Shown: positions 20,014-20,357 of the stretch, in pieces
Position numbering within the stretch: position 1 is the first letter of the stretch
Layout of the letters: the number at the start of each line of letters is the position of its first letter
From: a virus
Reading direction: 5' to 3' (one strand)
Virus record (IMG/VR): IMGVR_UViG_3300025687_000432
Coordinates: 1 to 20,357 of that record
Length of the DNA: 20,357 nt
Made by a program: the position numbers and the translations under genes
Notes under the pieces: generated by a model
What the model saw: only the letters and a program-made list of their open reading frames with translations
What the model was told of the DNA's origin: nothing
Database searches by the model: none

Positions 20014-20172
20014 ATGGAAAGTCCTTGTGTAAGGGTATGTAAACTAAACAAAGAGGATATCTGTATAGGTTGTAAAAGAACTAGAGAAGAGATAGGACAG
20101 TGGATGTCCTATTCTTCTTTACAAAGAGAAATAATAATAAAGAAGTTAAAAGAGAGGATAGTCAATGAGTGA
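20014..20172 (+). CDS. DUF1289-family Cys-rich protein, 52 aa
   Basis: ATG 20014 begins MESPCVRVCKL, followed by CIGCKRTREEIGQWMSYSS, the signature of DUF1289 proteins, with Cys5, Cys9, Cys17 and Cys20. The family is often called Fe-S or metal-binding by its Cys spacing; its activity is not established. The C-terminal helix is basic. A different-frame ATG at 20004 is not its start. It overlaps the ribonucleotide reductase start by 8 bases. Confidence 0.83.
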   Translation: MESPCVRVCKLNKEDICIGCKRTREEIGQWMSYSSLQREIIIKKLKERIVNE

Positions 20173-20357
20173 TCTTGAGTTTGGAGCAGTTTCAAATCCA
20201 GAGTATAGTAGGTTTATACAACTATCTAGATATAGTAGATGGTTATCAGATAAACAAAGACGTGAAACATGGGACGAAGTAGTTGGAAGAGTGATGGACT
20301 TTTGGGAGGATAAGTTTCCAGAAGAATTAAAAGAATGGAGAAAGCTTCTAGAAGAAT
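20165..20357 (+). CDS. N-terminal part of a probable B12-dependent (class II) ribonucleotide reductase (runs off the window)
   Basis: Only the first 64 codons are present. The segments SRYSRWLSDKQRRETWDEVV and VMDFWEDKFPEE resemble the N-terminus of monomeric adenosylcobalamin-dependent ribonucleoside-triphosphate reductases, where RYSRWL..K.RRETW.E.V is characteristic. The enzyme would reduce NTPs to dNTPs independently of oxygen. Catalytic cysteines lie beyond the window, so the class is inferred from this N-terminal pattern only. AAAGAGAGG upstream is a good ribosome binding site. It sits downstream of the promoter at 19331. Confidence 0.75.
   Translation, partial: MSDLEFGAVSNPEYSRFIQLSRYSRWLSDKQRRETWDEVVGRVMDFWEDKFPEELKEWRKLLEE

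Noticed and set aside
1-20357. CRISPR array, insertion sequence, integrase or attachment site.
   Set aside because: No regularly spaced repeats, transposase or recombinase motifs were seen. The tRNAs are complete, with no nearby duplicate of a tRNA end to suggest an attachment site.

Overview
This window is part of the genome of a tailed double-stranded DNA bacteriophage. Every gene I can support lies on the + strand, and genes are packed tightly: most neighbours overlap by 1 to 23 bases or sit a few bases apart. No structural, packaging or lysis gene is recognisable. The window covers accessory, metabolic and replication regions. The replication proteins resemble those of T7: a family A DNA polymerase split into separate exonuclease and polymerase genes, a fused primase-helicase, and a gp6-like 5' nuclease. 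Two exact sigma70 consensus promoters point to a bacterial host with ordinary sigma70. I cannot name the host.

Layout. (1) 1-400: the end of a gene of unknown function, a hairpin, and two tRNA genes, Arg(UCU) and a CAU tRNA (Met or Ile2). (2) 400-2720: about ten small proteins of unknown function, two of them membrane peptides, with intrinsic terminators at 678-699 and 1494-1522. The gap at 1367-1560 holds consecutive hairpins ending in a terminator and may encode a small structured RNA. (3) 2725-9817: an apparent operon of amide-bond enzymes. It holds a class I glutamine amidotransferase or C26 peptidase, a RimK-like ATP-grasp ligase, a phiEco32-type COOH-NH2 ligase, a second amidoligase, and a class II (Ntn) amidotransferase with a zinc-knuckle tail. 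Three proteins I do not recognise are interleaved. This is the most unusual part of the window. (4) 9825-15622: a tiny acidic protein, a cytidine-deaminase-family protein, the split DNA polymerase, an SSB-like protein behind a perfect promoter, primase-helicase, a DUF3310 protein and a 5' nuclease. (5) 15612-20357: small zinc-binding proteins, a PD-(D/E)XK nuclease, a metallophosphoesterase, MazG, ThyX, membrane peptides behind or around a second perfect promoter, a DUF1289 protein, and the start of a probable B12-dependent (class II) ribonucleotide reductase.

How the genes fit together. The deaminase, MazG, ThyX and ribonucleotide reductase would reshape the deoxynucleotide pool toward dTTP and DNA precursors. 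The T7-like replisome would use those precursors, and the 5' nuclease and PD-(D/E)XK nuclease would process host DNA or replication intermediates. The amidoligase operon is a separate module. Its enzyme set predicts ATP-driven formation of amide or peptide bonds on an unknown small molecule, peptide or protein, with two different glutaminase-type activities alongside. Base composition falls from about half G+C at the left edge to very A+T-rich in the helicase region, where AGA and AUA codons, which the two tRNAs could read, are common.
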